From Hesseltinella vesiculosa (lineage: Eukaryota > Mucoromycota > Mucoromycetes > Mucorales > Cunninghamellaceae): a DNA stretch of 64,000 nucleotides. Position 1 is the stretch's first letter. Each line of letters opens with the position of its first letter. The stretch covers positions 434,001 to 498,000 of the forward strand of contig MCGT01000007.1 of NCBI GenBank assembly GCA_002104935.1, written 5' to 3'. This document shows, one piece after another, positions 11,260 to 23,432 of this stretch. Made by a program: the position numbers and the translations under genes. Under the pieces are notes generated by a model. It was not told where the DNA came from, searched no databases, and saw only the letters and a list, made by a program, of their open reading frames with translations.

Positions 11260-11882
11260 GGAAACTCGAAGCACTCGCAAAAGAAAAGCACCTATGGCTC
11301 CAAAATCACACAAGAAGAGACCTCGTACCAAACACATTCCAAGGAAAATCGAAGTTCTCTTTTAGAGGGTTTTGCTAACTATCGTGGCACACTGGATTGC
11401 ACAGAGTTATGGAAGGAACGCCGACGAACATTTGCTTTGGCAACTACCGCATCCAACTGCTCTGAGGTCGTGAACCAGATGCTGATGGCTGATTCCCAAG
11501 ACCTCGTCGCGTCTCAAAGCCAAGATTCCAACGCGACACACCCCACGCCCTCTACAATCCCACAAGCAACTTCGGTTGCCATTGAATTGGATCTGTCATT
11601 GCCATTGGAAAGCTTAAACGATGAATATGGCCGCCCCGTCCTCACGTTCCAGACAAATGGTAAGGAGAAAAGGCCACCCACAGCCGAATCGAATTCATGG
11701 ATACTCTTCAATACCTTGAAGAATTTTCTAAAAGTGAGAATCTGATAATAAGTGATAATGCTATACACGAAATTTTTTACTTTACGCAAATGATCCACCA
11801 ACGACTCTTTACGATGACAGAGGTTGGGCGTGTCACCGTGCCTGAAGCTTTGTCCTGTCTTCATACTTTTGTCACGCTGTAA
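11260..11882 (+). other. Open frames of unknown nature, possibly exons or relic of a gene with 10594-10848
   Basis: Three overlapping frames look partly protein-like. One begins with ATG at 11260 and is very basic (TRSTRKRKAPMAPKSHKKRP). A second covers about 11370-11655 (GFANYRGTLDCTELWKERRR, then a Ser/Thr-rich part). A third covers 11697-11882 (LQYLEEFSKSENLI, then EALSCLHTFVTL and a stop). They are in different frames. GT/AG sites between them are either too close (24 nt) or break frame. No family recognised. Either a multi-exon gene not resolved here or a decayed one. Confidence 0.25.
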
Positions 11883-12452
11883 ACCCTTAACACTCTGCTA
11901 CGTGTAACCCTTCTTTTCTGGCATTGCTCCTATGAAACCGACGACGCCACGCCTGCAAGTGCATCCCCTCCCCTCTCCGCAACACCCACCAACACAACTG
12001 CCTCTACCATTCCCACCGTATCACTCCCTATCACACATATATACCACATGATCGACAATACCGCCTCGAAAAATCGCCGTTGTCCCATCCAATACAAATA
12101 AAAACCAAGTCCATGGACCTCTAGCTGTACCGTACAACGGTACTAGCAATGTTTTTCTGCCAAGTCGTTCCTGCATTTCTCAGCGTTACAGACCTATATT
12201 CTCTAGCTAGTCTCATTCTCCGCGTTGACACCTTTGGGTGCGCGACTAAAAAATCGGCCGCAGTATACAGTATTTCCAACTTTATGGTCATGATGACTCA
12301 TGAAAGAGTTTTTTTTTTTTAGTTTTTTTTTTTTAGGTTTAGTTTATTTGTTTGGTTCAGGAATGTACAATAAGGAATGGAGAGGATGAACAAATGCAAG
12401 TAGAAGGGAGTGAAAGAAAAGAAGAAGAAAAAGGCAAGGCGTCAGGGGGATT
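11883..12452. other. Intergenic region 3' of the hybrid histidine kinase
   Basis: No gene seen. Contains a 7-bp inverted repeat with 3-nt loop (12127-12143), a TATATATA-like stretch near 12040 and T-runs at 12310-12340. Confidence 0.55.
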
Positions 12453-15400
12453 CTAATGGGAGAATACAGTGGCAGGGTTGGATGAAGTATGGGTACAATG
12501 ATCAACAGATGCAGTAGCATTTTCATGCGATAAGCGGGCAGGAGGAATGTTGGATGAGGTAGAAGATGGCGAAGAGGTGGAGGAGAGAGGAGGGAGTGTG
12601 GGGTTGAGTTCGCGCAGGGTGGCTACCAGTTGCTTGGCAATCAAGGGCTTGGTCAAATATCCATCCATTTTTGCATTCATGCACACTTCCCTAGCCGATG
12701 CTTGGATATCAGCGGTCAACGCAATAATGGGCAATCGGTCTGGGGCTGCGATGGTGTTCTCCATTTCACGAATGCGTTTGGTAGCCTCGACTCCATCACA
12801 CTATTCAAGAACGAACTGGTTAGGGTCGGCCATCTTCCTAGAGCCTTTTCTTTTCTTACCTTGGGCATATGGTGATCAAAGAACCCGACGGAAAAGTAAT
12901 TGGGAGGGCGGGAGCTGTAGAGTAGAACGGCTTCTTCGCCGTTGTTGGCACTTTCGACAGTGAAGCCCATCTTCTCCAGCTGCTTGCGCAAAAGCTTCTG
13001 GGCGACCATGTTGTCTTCAGCGATCAGGACTGGTCGTTGTTTGAAGTAGTCAAGCTCGTCCAGTGTGAAATAGTCGCTGATACGGTCACCGTACTGGTGG
13101 CCATGTGGGTGGTAGGCATTGGCGGTGGAAGTCGATGTCGACGGGATGGCGTAGGATGGCGAGGGCAAGGCTGAGCTGCTGAGCATGGACGAGGCGACGG
13201 TGGAGGACACGGCGTCGAGCGACGGCGGATGGGCTACCGTGGTGGGAGGTAAGGGACTTTGCTTGGGTGGGTCGATCAACTGCTCCATGGCACGCAGTAA
13301 TTTGGATCGGCGCACTGGTTTGGCCATCTTGACCATGCGGCCACGGCGATCCGAGGCGCCGTTGATGGAACTGACAGCGACTTTGTGGCCTTCTGTAGCA
13401 GGGGCATAGAGCAGGATGATGTGCAGGTCGCATTCGGGATCGTCGTCCACGCTCTTGAGCTGCTGGGCGAGGAAACTGGACGGTTTGGGTGGAATGTCGA
13501 GGATCAAGATGTTGTGCTGCTCTTGTAAGGCCTGCGACACTGCATGTTTGGGAGAGGAGGTGCGGTCCAGTGAGAATTCGGGTAGCAGGGTCTCGATCAT
13601 TCGGGCAGTGTCATCATGATGGGTGGCCAGCAGTAACTTTTGATGTTGAGAAAGCAATGAGGCGCACACTGCCTCGTTTTCAGAGGATGGATCACGTTGC
13701 TGGTATTGCTCCATGTGGACACTGAACCAGAAATTGGAGCCTTGGTTGGGCTGAGACACTACATCCATATGACCGTGCATCAACCGTACAAGCTGTAAGC
13801 AGATAGAGAGACCTAGGCCGGTACCGCCATACATGCGCGTGGTACTGCCATCGACTTGAGAGAAAGGTTCGAACAAGTTGCGTTGCTGTTCCACAGGAAT
13901 ACCGATACCGGTGTCGATAACTTCGAAGCGAAGAGGCACAAAATCGCCGCCGCCATTGCTGGCTTGCTCTTGCTCGCGATCCAGGTGACAACGAATGACC
14001 ACGCCACCTTGATGCGTGAACTTGATAGCGTTGCCTAGCAGGTTGGTCAGGATCTGGCGGACGCGTGACGAGTCGCCGATCACAGTCTTGGGTACGTCAG
14101 CATCGACAATATAGGCCAGCTCCAGCCCTTTACGTGCTGCCAAAGAACTAAGGATCTCAATGGTATCAGCTATGACTTCTTCGACCACCAATGGACCAAG
14201 ATCCAAGGACACTTTGCCAGCTTCCAATTTTGAGAAATTCAGCAGATCATCTACATCCGTTTAATAAAAACAAGGCGATGAGCGGCATTTTTTTTTTTTT
14301 TTTGATTGTGATCCCACTTACCAATGATGCGAAGCAGCATTTCACAGCTTTCCTTTGCAGTGTGGACAAACTCACGTTGTTCGTTGTCAAGGGAGGTTTC
14401 AGAGAGCAACGAAATCATACCATAGAAGCCGGAAAAGGGCGTACGCAGTTCGTGGGACATGTTGGCCAAAAAGTCGGCCTTAAGCTTCATGGCACGCAGA
14501 GCGGCTTCTTTGCTCTTGCGAGCCTCTTCCAAGGCAGTCTTCTGGTTCTCGATCATCTTGACATTGGCATAGGTTACCTTTTGGATGCTTTTGAAGAGCA
14601 AGGCATTGGTCACACTGATGCCGACTTGCTGCGATAGTAAGCGTAGCACGACTTCATGGCGGAATGTCAAGGAGCCCACGCCGCCTTCAATGTAGATGCA
14701 GCCGACAATGGCACTTTTATGGGTGATAGGTGTACAGATCACCGACTTGGCACTGGTGTCACAATCCGAGAAACGAGAGTCTTGCTGAATGTCACTGATC
14801 AGAATGGATTCTTGAGCATGAATGGCGTATCGTGTCACGCGAGAAACCACTGAATCGGCTTCCTCGGACAATTCTTGAGGTGGCTTCAAGATTTTGCATC
14901 CTGTGCAAAAAAAAAAAAAAAAAAAAATGAGCAAAAAAGAGGACCCTGTGAAAAGAAGGATTGTGGCCTACCTTCATCTTGGGACCCGCTTCCCATAATG
15001 TAAAAGGAAGCATTCTCCTTGATGATAATAACGCCAGAGTCTGCTCCAGAATTTTCCAACACAATCTATGGCAATGAACGATAAAATGAGGGGACATCCT
15101 ATTTTTTTTTTTTTTTTTGCAGTGTACCTGGAGCATTTGCTTCATGAGAAGTTCAAAATTCATTTCACTGGAGATGACTTGGGAGCTCTTGAGGATGGAA
15201 GCAAGGTCGACGACGTCCAGAGCAAGAATCGTTTCCTCGGGCGAAGCTTCACGGTTGGCAATATCGGTATGGAGGAATTGTTCAGCGAGGGTGTATTCAC
15301 TAGCGGAGTCGCGGTTGGGAATGGAGGGAGTGATGGCCATGGGATCGGTTTGCACTTCGACAGTTTTGGTGAGAGGCTCACAATGCGGATGATCGTGTTC

Positions 15401-18400
15401 ACGCAGAGGTCCTTTGTGATAATCCAGGCGCTGGGCCAACTGCATAGCCTTGCCGTAACAACCTTGGTGACGATAGCCATCTACTGCTTTTTCTAGCAAA
15501 AGGATTGCGACGTGACGGCAGCCCTGACGCATATAGTATTCACCAGACCATTCGTACATGACACTCGTTTCCAGTTGCCAGCCATCAGCCTTGGCTTGAT
15601 CAATTGCTTTGTCGTACAACACGGCAGCTTGGGGCTGGTTTTCTAGCGAGGCCAATTCAGCATCCTGACGGGCGTAAAAAAAAAAAAAAAAAAAAAAAAA
15701 CAGGTCAGCCAGCACAGGAAAGTAAAGGAAAACTTACAATCAAAGTCACCAGCATTTGCAGATTACACGCTCTGTAAATAGTAAAAATAGGTGGGGAAAA
15801 AAAAAGTGAGATGACATGTTTGGGAGTGACTACAGACTTACGAATGCTGGGCCCATTCATCAAGGAGGTCGCGGTACTTTTGGATACGAGGTTGGTAATC
15901 TTGAGCATGGGAGCTGTCTTGGCGAATATTGTGGATCATGGCCATGCAATAGAAAAAGAGCGTCCAATGGGTATGGCGGAACGATGGGTGGTCGGCAACA
16001 ATGGGAGCATACTTGTGTCCTAGTTCAATGGCTTGGTCATAATGGCGATAGAGGACAAAGATCATGAGCTTGAGGCAGTAAAAGCAAAACGCAGTGGGAT
16101 GGTCTGGTTGCTGGCGCCAGAATTCTTCTTCATTAAAAGCTGCGGTATCAAAGATTTGCACATGATCGCTGTAAGATGTTTTGCCTTGGAGAGCAAGGAT
16201 GGCACGCATGATGCCAGTGACCATGATGGTAGTGCCAGTGGTATCGTGCCAGCCTTGGACAGCTTCCAGGCAGAGCTTGGCTTCGCGTAGGGTGTCGGCT
16301 AGAGGTTCGCCACCAAAAAACATGCCAGATACGAGGTGCAGTCTTGAAAAGGTGGCACTGATACGGTCGCCACCAAGGAGGGCCTGTTTCAACGCTTGGT
16401 GGAAAATTGGAAGAGCATCACGGTAGTGGCCGTCCCAAGGGCTAAGGAAGGCTCCATACAAGTGTTTGGCACGGGCGCATTCTGAGTTGCCGCCGTACTG
16501 ATTGCAGAGGGTGATGCCGATATGGCCCATGCGACGACCAAGTTCATAGTCCTTGTAAAGCAACATGGAAGCCATGCCAAAGAATACTAAACCCACGCCC
16601 GTTGAGGGGCCCACAGTGCACATGCTCAACGTTTTCATTGTCATGTTGGAGCTGATGGACATGATGGTTTTGGTGTCATAATTCCAGTAAGCCCAAAGGC
16701 ACCTGTTTGGCAAAAAAAAAGAGACCAAAGAGGTGAGCTTGCGATAGGACGTCCCACGTGAATGACTTACATTTCTTCCATCAAGGAAAACCGGGTACGG
16801 ATCAGACGACTCTCACAGAGAGGCATTTTGAGAATATTGTCGTAACCGGCTCCCAGGACGGCATTGCGGGTAAGTGTGTACTGGGCGTAGAGCTGGTCGT
16901 CGGTGAGGTCCAGGTCGGGGTTCTCAGTACCGAGCTCGCTAAGGCATTCGAGCAGGATGTAGGCATGGGATGGCTTTTCGAGCTGCTGGGACCACTGGTG
17001 CCGGTGTTGTAATCGATAGGCAGGGGCACGGTCAATGGCGGATTTGGCGCAGCTCAGGATGGTGGCGATCAAGTCGAGGGTGGAGTCGGAGCCCATGAAC
17101 CAAGAGATTTCAGCAAGTTGGGTATACAAGTGCAGCGTTTCTTGATAGTTGCTGTCGACGCCATCGGCCCAAGGATCTGCTGACAGCAGTTCATGGGCTG
17201 CAGTGTAGTACACAAACGCAAATGAGTGAGCACCTGAGTGATATGCGCGGTCGCCAGCACGGATGAGGATGGTGCGATATTTGGCTTTGATGTTGTACTT
17301 TTGTTTGATCAGGGGCAAGGCAGCACGTAGATGATCAGCGATCCAGAACGATGACACACTAGGGTCATCCATGAAATAGTTGGCAATCTTGAGGTGGATC
17401 TTTTCTTTGCGGCCAGGGTCACCCAGCAGCATGGCAGCTTGTGAGTATCGGTCGTGCGAGAAGCCGAATTCATCGTTGGAGATGGCGTGGATGAAGCCTT
17501 GTTGGAGTGCAGATTGAAGGCCATTGATGGCGTCAGAGCCATGTAATGCAGAGTGGCGTGAGGACGATGGCGCACCAAAATCGCTCATGGTCTGTAGTGT
17601 CGGTGTTGTTGCTGGCAGGGGCGAAAGGATATCATCGTCATAATCTTCGTCGTCGTCTGTATCATTGTCTTCTCTGGTACCTTTATTGGAGGCATGGTGG
17701 TGAGGGTGGTGCTCACCGGTCATCAATTGGCGAACGGTTTCGTACGAGAATTTGTCACCAATAAAAGCAGCCCAGCGCAAGAACCGTTGGCCATCACCAG
17801 GAAGTTCTTTGAGGCGGCGCACCAGGAACTCGATGTTGATGTCGTCGTGAGGTGTGTCGTGTAGCAGGGCTTTTTCGACTTCTTGGAGATTGTATTCCCA
17901 GCGACATTGTTCCCAAGTGAAATAGATCAAGCCTTTTTTTTCCAGGGCAGCAAGCAGCTGGCAGGCGTAGAATGGATTCCCTTTTGTTTTTTCCGAGATA
18001 AAGTCAACCAAAGGTGAAAGCAACACGCTGTCGATGTCGCGGTGGCGGTGCATGGTGGTACGCACGAGATCCAGCAGGGCGTTTTTGTCCATATTTTCCA
18101 AATGCACAAAATGAACGACCAAGTTGTCATTGTTGAGCAAGGATTGGACCATGTTGGTTTGTTCGTCACGACGGAACGTCACGATCACCAAAAGATCCAA
18201 CCGAGCTGCAATCAAAGAATCCAGCAATTCAATGGACGCTTCATCTACACCACGCGAGTAAAAAAAAAAAAAAGGTTACACCGGCGGAGATTTTCATTTT
18301 CATTTTAATCCTTTTGTGTCACCGAATGGCCAAACTTACCAGCTTGGTGGAGATCTTCCAGAAACTGCGACGCAGAAAAAAGGAGAGGGGGAAATCGTGG

Positions 18401-20789
18401 TGAGCAGGTGACTTTTTTTTTTCTGTGTCGACCTTACCAGAGTGACAAATTTAAAATTGACCATGACTTGGAAGATTTGAAGCAGGGCCGAGTGGAAACG
18501 CATTTTGATTTCGCTGCCACCGATTTCATTGGGCACCATCTTGCTGTCGGGTGATATAGGTGACGAGGCTTGATCAGAATCGTCAGAGGGATCCAGAAAT
18601 GATTTGAGTTCGGGTACATTGTCGACAAGCAAGGTAGGCAGATCCAGCATGGCTTGGGTACCGAGTTGAGCCTGTAACATGGTGGAGAAGCGATCGACTT
18701 CGGCTTGGGATTCACCCAGGATGTTCTTGAAGAAGATGGAGAGGCAGCGCAGGATGCAACCATAGGGTGTGGGCTGGCGCGTGTCAAACTTGGCGATGGC
18801 AGTGTAGCCATGATCTCGGGCGACTTGTTGGATACTTCGGACCATCGTAGATTTACCAACGCCCGAGTCGCCATCGATCACAACCATTTCGGTGGGGCGC
18901 TTCCAGAGCATACCCTTTCGCTTGCGTCGGGTGGCATTGGTTTGCAGGCTGTGGGTTTGTATGCGGGTGGATGGGTAAGAGTAGCGTTTGGTGGGCATGA
19001 CCAGGTCATCTCGGATCAAATCATTTTGAGTTGGGTGGTGTACACTGGTGGCAGGAGGTGTACTAGGCGGAGTGATGTTCGAAGACACGCTGCTGGTGTT
19101 GCTGATGGGTGGTAGGACGGTTTCCAGGCGTTGCTGAGAGCTGAACCGAGCTGATTGACGGATGTGGCGGTTGTATAAAAAAGCATTTCGACGCACAATA
19201 TTGCTGACCATGTCGACTTCACGTCGTCGCCCAAAACAGCCATTCGGTAGGGTAAATACGCTTGCAATGTCGTCTTTGCCAAGGTTGAAGGGAGAAATGG
19301 ACTAGGAAAAGATGGTCAGTGATTTGGTTGGTTGTTTATTTTTTTTAGCATACCTGGGGATCATTTGTGGCTTCCAATTGCCGCTTGATTTCCAAAAGGT
19401 CTTCCCGTAACCCATGTGCACTAGTATAGCGTTCATCCGGAGACTGGCACGAAAAAAAAAAAAAAAAAAAAGAGATGGGGAAATTGAGTTTGAAAAAAGC
19501 AGTCGAGCCTTTTATCCACTTACTTTGTTGGTCAGCTTATCAATAATAGCAGAGAGAACCATGGGTAGATCGGGCCGAACGTCGTGGACGGCTGGAACTT
19601 TGCGATTCAAGACACTGTGGACGATCTCCATTGAACTGGAGTAAGGGAACGGTAGGCTTTGGGTCAGCAAGACGTAGAAGACAATGCCGATGCTGTAAAG
19701 GTCGGTGCGATGGTCAGGCTGAAAGGTAGTACGGCCGGTCTGTTCGGGTGACATGTACATGAGCATGTGGATAAAACTAGAGGCACCATAACGCTGAACT
19801 GTTTTGCGCCAACCTTCTGAAGTCAAATTGGCTTCCAAACTGCGGGATCCAGATCCAAAGTTCCATAATTTGACAGAATGGTCTTTGTGCCAAAGGAATG
19901 CACTGAGTCGCACTTCCCCATGAACAACTGATTTAAAAAAAAATAGGCAATTAGGAAAAGCGGACGAGTAGGAGGGAAGCGTGGTTAAGGTGATGTAAAG
20001 GGTGTGAGCAGGGCAGTTTCCCTTTTTTCGTGCGAGTTCCGACGAAGGGTCTTTTTTGTGCAACTTACTTTGATGTTTGTGAATGAATTCCAGGCAGTTG
20101 CAACATTGAATAGCAAACTGCAGAAAGGACACCAAGTCGAGCATGGGGTGTTTTGGTATCACCACGGGGTCCGTGTCGTTGTCTTGTAAAGGTGGATGGA
20201 AAGGCTCCAATTGGTTCAGACCTGCAATAATGAAATAAAAGAATATAACCTGTTAATTAAAAGAAGTGTCAAGCGTCTCGACGCAATGTCACACACTCCT
20301 GGGGTTGCACACGCTTCCAGACTTTTTTTTTTTTTTTTTGCTCTTTACCTTCATATTTAAAAATAATTGCCACCAGCCCGCTGGATAAATTGGCTTTTTC
20401 AAGAGGTTGGCTAAGGACTTGGTGACCACTGGCTAGTCGGTATAAACGTTTTGCGATATGGTATTCTCGTTCCAGGCGAAGACCTTGATAAGATAACTTT
20501 GCAATAACAGGCAAGTCGTCGGCCAGTCTGAAGTGGATTGAGGCGGGAAAGAGGTCAAAAAAGACAGGAGTTTACAGGTTGTAAAAAAATAAAAATAAAT
20601 AGAAAGGCAAAATGACGTTCAGCAGTTAGTTGACTGGTGCTCATTTGGTGGATACTATGCGTCATGAGATGGGATTTACCTTGTACCAAGTGCAATCAAT
20701 ACATGATCATTGTCGTTTTCTACCTTTACAGAAATCAAGTTGTAACCAGGGATTTTCACCGTACCAAGATCAAGATTGTGTAGGCTCAT
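12453..20789 (-). CDS. Group X hybrid histidine kinase (pseudokinase-AAA ATPase-GAF-HK-REC)
   Basis: Fifteen exons: 20789-20680, 20527-20349, 20221-20069, 19927-19524, 19443-19354, 19301-18438, 18364-18340, 18244-16771, 16702-15842, 15771-15738, 15664-15128, 15065-14972, 14900-14322, 14250-12860, 12800-12453; 2380 aa, all GT-AG, all in phase. Order: Ser/Thr-kinase-like domain (1-290) with HRD changed to HGE and DFG to NFG, so probably inactive. Then an AAA/STAND-type ATPase with Walker [10 protein letters not shown] (about 455) and [10 protein letters not shown] (about 602). A long helical region follows, then GAF (about 1610-1740), HisKA with H in SHELRTP (about 1757), HATPase ([26 protein letters not shown]) and a receiver domain with acceptor D in [11 protein letters not shown] (about 2260). 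This is the Mak2/Mak3 (Phk1/Phk2) and Chk1 architecture, which feeds oxidative-stress phosphorelays through an HPt protein. No membrane segment is seen; probably cytosolic. Residue positions are approximate. Confidence 0.93.
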
Positions 20790-21314
20790 GACCTATTGGT
20801 AATGCAATGATTGCAACGAAGCTTATGACAGTGGGAAAAAATGGGAGTATAAATAAGAAGTAATTGTCAAAGACCACAAAATGGGAAAAGGTTCGGTAGA
20901 AAAAGAGACAGAAAGGGGTGCTCAATTTTTTTTTTTAATGGCACTTTTTTCTGACCAATGAAGTGCATCGGTCACCTGCACTGGCAAAAGGCACATGACC
21001 ATCATTGGCCGCTGCCACCAGGCACGCAAAAAGCTGTCAAATTTTTTTTCAGCCAATCATGATCTGTGGCTGCGCCCTAGCATTTTGCTTGACAGCAACC
21101 GTGTACGTCATCATTTTCTAACCTGCATTCAGGAATGATATGTACGCTATTTTTGGGGTACACAATCCCATTCCAAAAAAAAAAAAAAAAAGATAAAAAA
21201 TCTTGTGCTTTCCACAATGTTGTCACGAACACTTTTTTATATAGTTTTTTTTTTTGTGCATGAAATATCAGGGTTACACAAAACTCAGGCACAGTCTAAT
21301 CGTGCTGTCTTGGT
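20790..21314. other. Upstream region of the hybrid histidine kinase
   Basis: Promoter-side flank of the kinase and 3' flank of the C2-domain gene. A/T runs at 20928-20938, 21174-21191 and 21246-21255; CCAAT-type sequence as CCAAT near 20957 and 21054. No gene seen. Confidence 0.5.
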
Positions 21315-23013
21315 TTAATGGGATGGGTAAGGGGGGTAGCCATGAGAAGGTGGAGGGTAACCAGAAGGTCCATTGGAAGGAGGGTAGCTAGGTTGGGGAT
21401 AGGGTTGTTGATAATTCGTCGTAGGAGGACGAGAAGGCTCAGGGAAGTTGAAACCATTGGGTCCAGGCATCGCGGGGTAATTGTTATGGGCAGGAGGATA
21501 CGATGAAGGTGGGTAGCCGGGCTGTGGTGGGCGAGCATTGCCAGAAGGAGGGCAATTGCTATGGTAACCCTGGGAAGTATGACCTTGGGGGGCTTGATGA
21601 GGGGGATAGGCTTGAGAGGGGAAGTTTTGAGGAGGATGGCCTTGGGAGGGGAAGTTTTGAGGATGGCCTTGGGAGGGGAAGTTTTGAGGATGGCCTTGAG
21701 TGGGGAAGTTTTGAGGAGGATGGCCTTGAGGGTGGCCTTGGGAATGGCCTTGGGGAGGAAAACCTTGTGGAGGGCCTTGAGGAGGGTATCCTATGATGAA
21801 AAAAATAGGATCAGGCCTGATAAAAGGATTTGGAATGCGCTTGAACTTACCGCCATTGCCACCATAGGAATTTTGAGGAGAATGGCCCGGTCTGAAGGGA
21901 GCAGACAAGAGTGGTTGGCCAGAAGCAGAGGTGGTAGAGGTGGTGGGTCGAGGTTGAGGAGCAGGAGGATACCCGGGCTGAGGAGCAGGATGGGGGTATG
22001 AAGCAGCCACAGCGGGAGTACAAACTGAGGCTTGAAGATGGTTTGGAGGCATATGCTGCGTAGCCACCTGTGGTCGAGACTGTGTAGCAGGTGGAGGCAC
22101 ATATGGAGTAGGCCCGACACCTGTAAAACGATTGGGTGTCGAGGTTGAAGGATTGGGGGTCACAGGAGCATGAGGCAAAGGTCGCGAAGTGGCGGGTGGA
22201 TAGCCATGTGAGGAAACAGGTCGGTTTGAAGGAAGAGGGGGATGCTGTTGAACTCGTTGATAGCCATGAGGCTTCATTCGAGTGGGCTGGCGACGAGGTG
22301 GCGGTTTCTATTTTAACAATCAGGAACGCATTTTTAGTTATACTCCCGCTCAAGCTTAGCCCCTTTGCCACTCCTAGCCACTTACAGCCGCGTAAAAGGT
22401 TAATTCCAAATAGATGTCACCAGCTCTACGGTTCTTGTACGATAATGGGTACCAATCTAAGCCAAAGTGTCAAAAAAAAAAGGAGATCAGCAAGTGTCTT
22501 AAGAGACTAAAGCCTTTGAAAAGCCCCTACCGTCTTGTTCGCCATCCTTGATGACAGCAGTGAGATCCACTTCGCCTTCAGAAATCAAATCTTCACGCTT
22601 GGCATCTTCGTCAAAGAGCTGGACATACATTTTTGTTTTGCCTTCGTACACTGTCAAGTTGACCTGGAAGATAATTTTAGCTTTTCCGCTGCCAAGCCCG
22701 CTTTTTATTACCTGATCATCCCACACTGGATGTTGACCACCTCGGTAATCGGTGATAGTTTTCTTTGCTTCTTCACCAAGACGAAACACACAGAATGGAT
22801 CCTGCTTACCCACAACCTAATACAATTAAATAAAAATAAAAAAAGTCAGGCTTGGAACGAGGCTTGCGTCAAGAACTGGTTACTTCTCTGTTGGGTAAAT
22901 CTCTCTATGAAGACCAATAAAAGAGATGAGTTGGATGTGTCGGCCACATATATGCTACTTACTGCTTTGATAGCCACAACGGCCAGTTCACCTAGTTTTT
23001 TCAATTGGGACAT
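21315..23013 (-). CDS. C2-domain protein with Pro/Gln/His-rich repeat tail
   Basis: Six exons: 23013-22963, 22816-22712, 22663-22531, 22456-22386, 22307-21851, 21790-21315; 430 aa. Residues about 1-125 form one C2 domain: LGELAVVAIKA, then KQDPFCVFRLGEEAKKT, HPVWDDQV, YVQLFDEDAKREDLISEGEVDL and AGDIYLELTFYAA. Acidic residues at Ca2+/phospholipid-binding loop positions (DP, DED) are present. The remaining 300 residues are disordered, rich in P, Q, G, H and Y, and contain near-exact repeats of a nine-to-ten-residue unit QNFPSQGHP (about 21600-21780). The layout resembles fungal ingression-like C2 proteins (Inn1/Fic1), which link membrane to SH3-domain cytokinesis proteins through proline motifs, so a role at septa or the membrane is plausible but inferred. 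Confidence 0.85.
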
Positions 23014-23432
23014 GATGAGAATGTAGGAAAGAGAAAAATAAAAATAAAAATAAAAAAGACAAGGAACGAAATGATTTTTGATCCTTGCGCCATTTGAAAC
23101 TTCGGCAGCCTTTCCGTTTGTGGAAATTTTCCTCTCCACTTTTTTTTTTTGGATGTTGAGGCCATGGCTACCGTAAACGCTGTGCCTTCAATGCCAGGGC
23201 AATTCATGCTATGGAAAATGGGAAACCTCGAATACTGATTACCTGCCCCAATGCCATCGAATTCTTGTTTCAATGACACACTCCTCAGCTTGGCCCATTT
23301 TCTTTTTACTTTTGACTTGCATGCGTCTTTCGTGCGCACTAGAAAATAATTTGGCGGTTCGATTGGTTTGCCTACCGCTTCCCTCCTCCCCTGATTCTGG
23401 AAAAAATGACAATCTGTTCATGTTTGCTTCAT
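23014..23432. other. Upstream region of the C2-domain gene
   Basis: AT-rich 5' flank (AAAAATAAAAATAAAAA run at 23037-23057) shared with the 3' flank of the tail-anchored protein gene. Open frames on both strands lack similarity. No gene seen. Confidence 0.5.
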
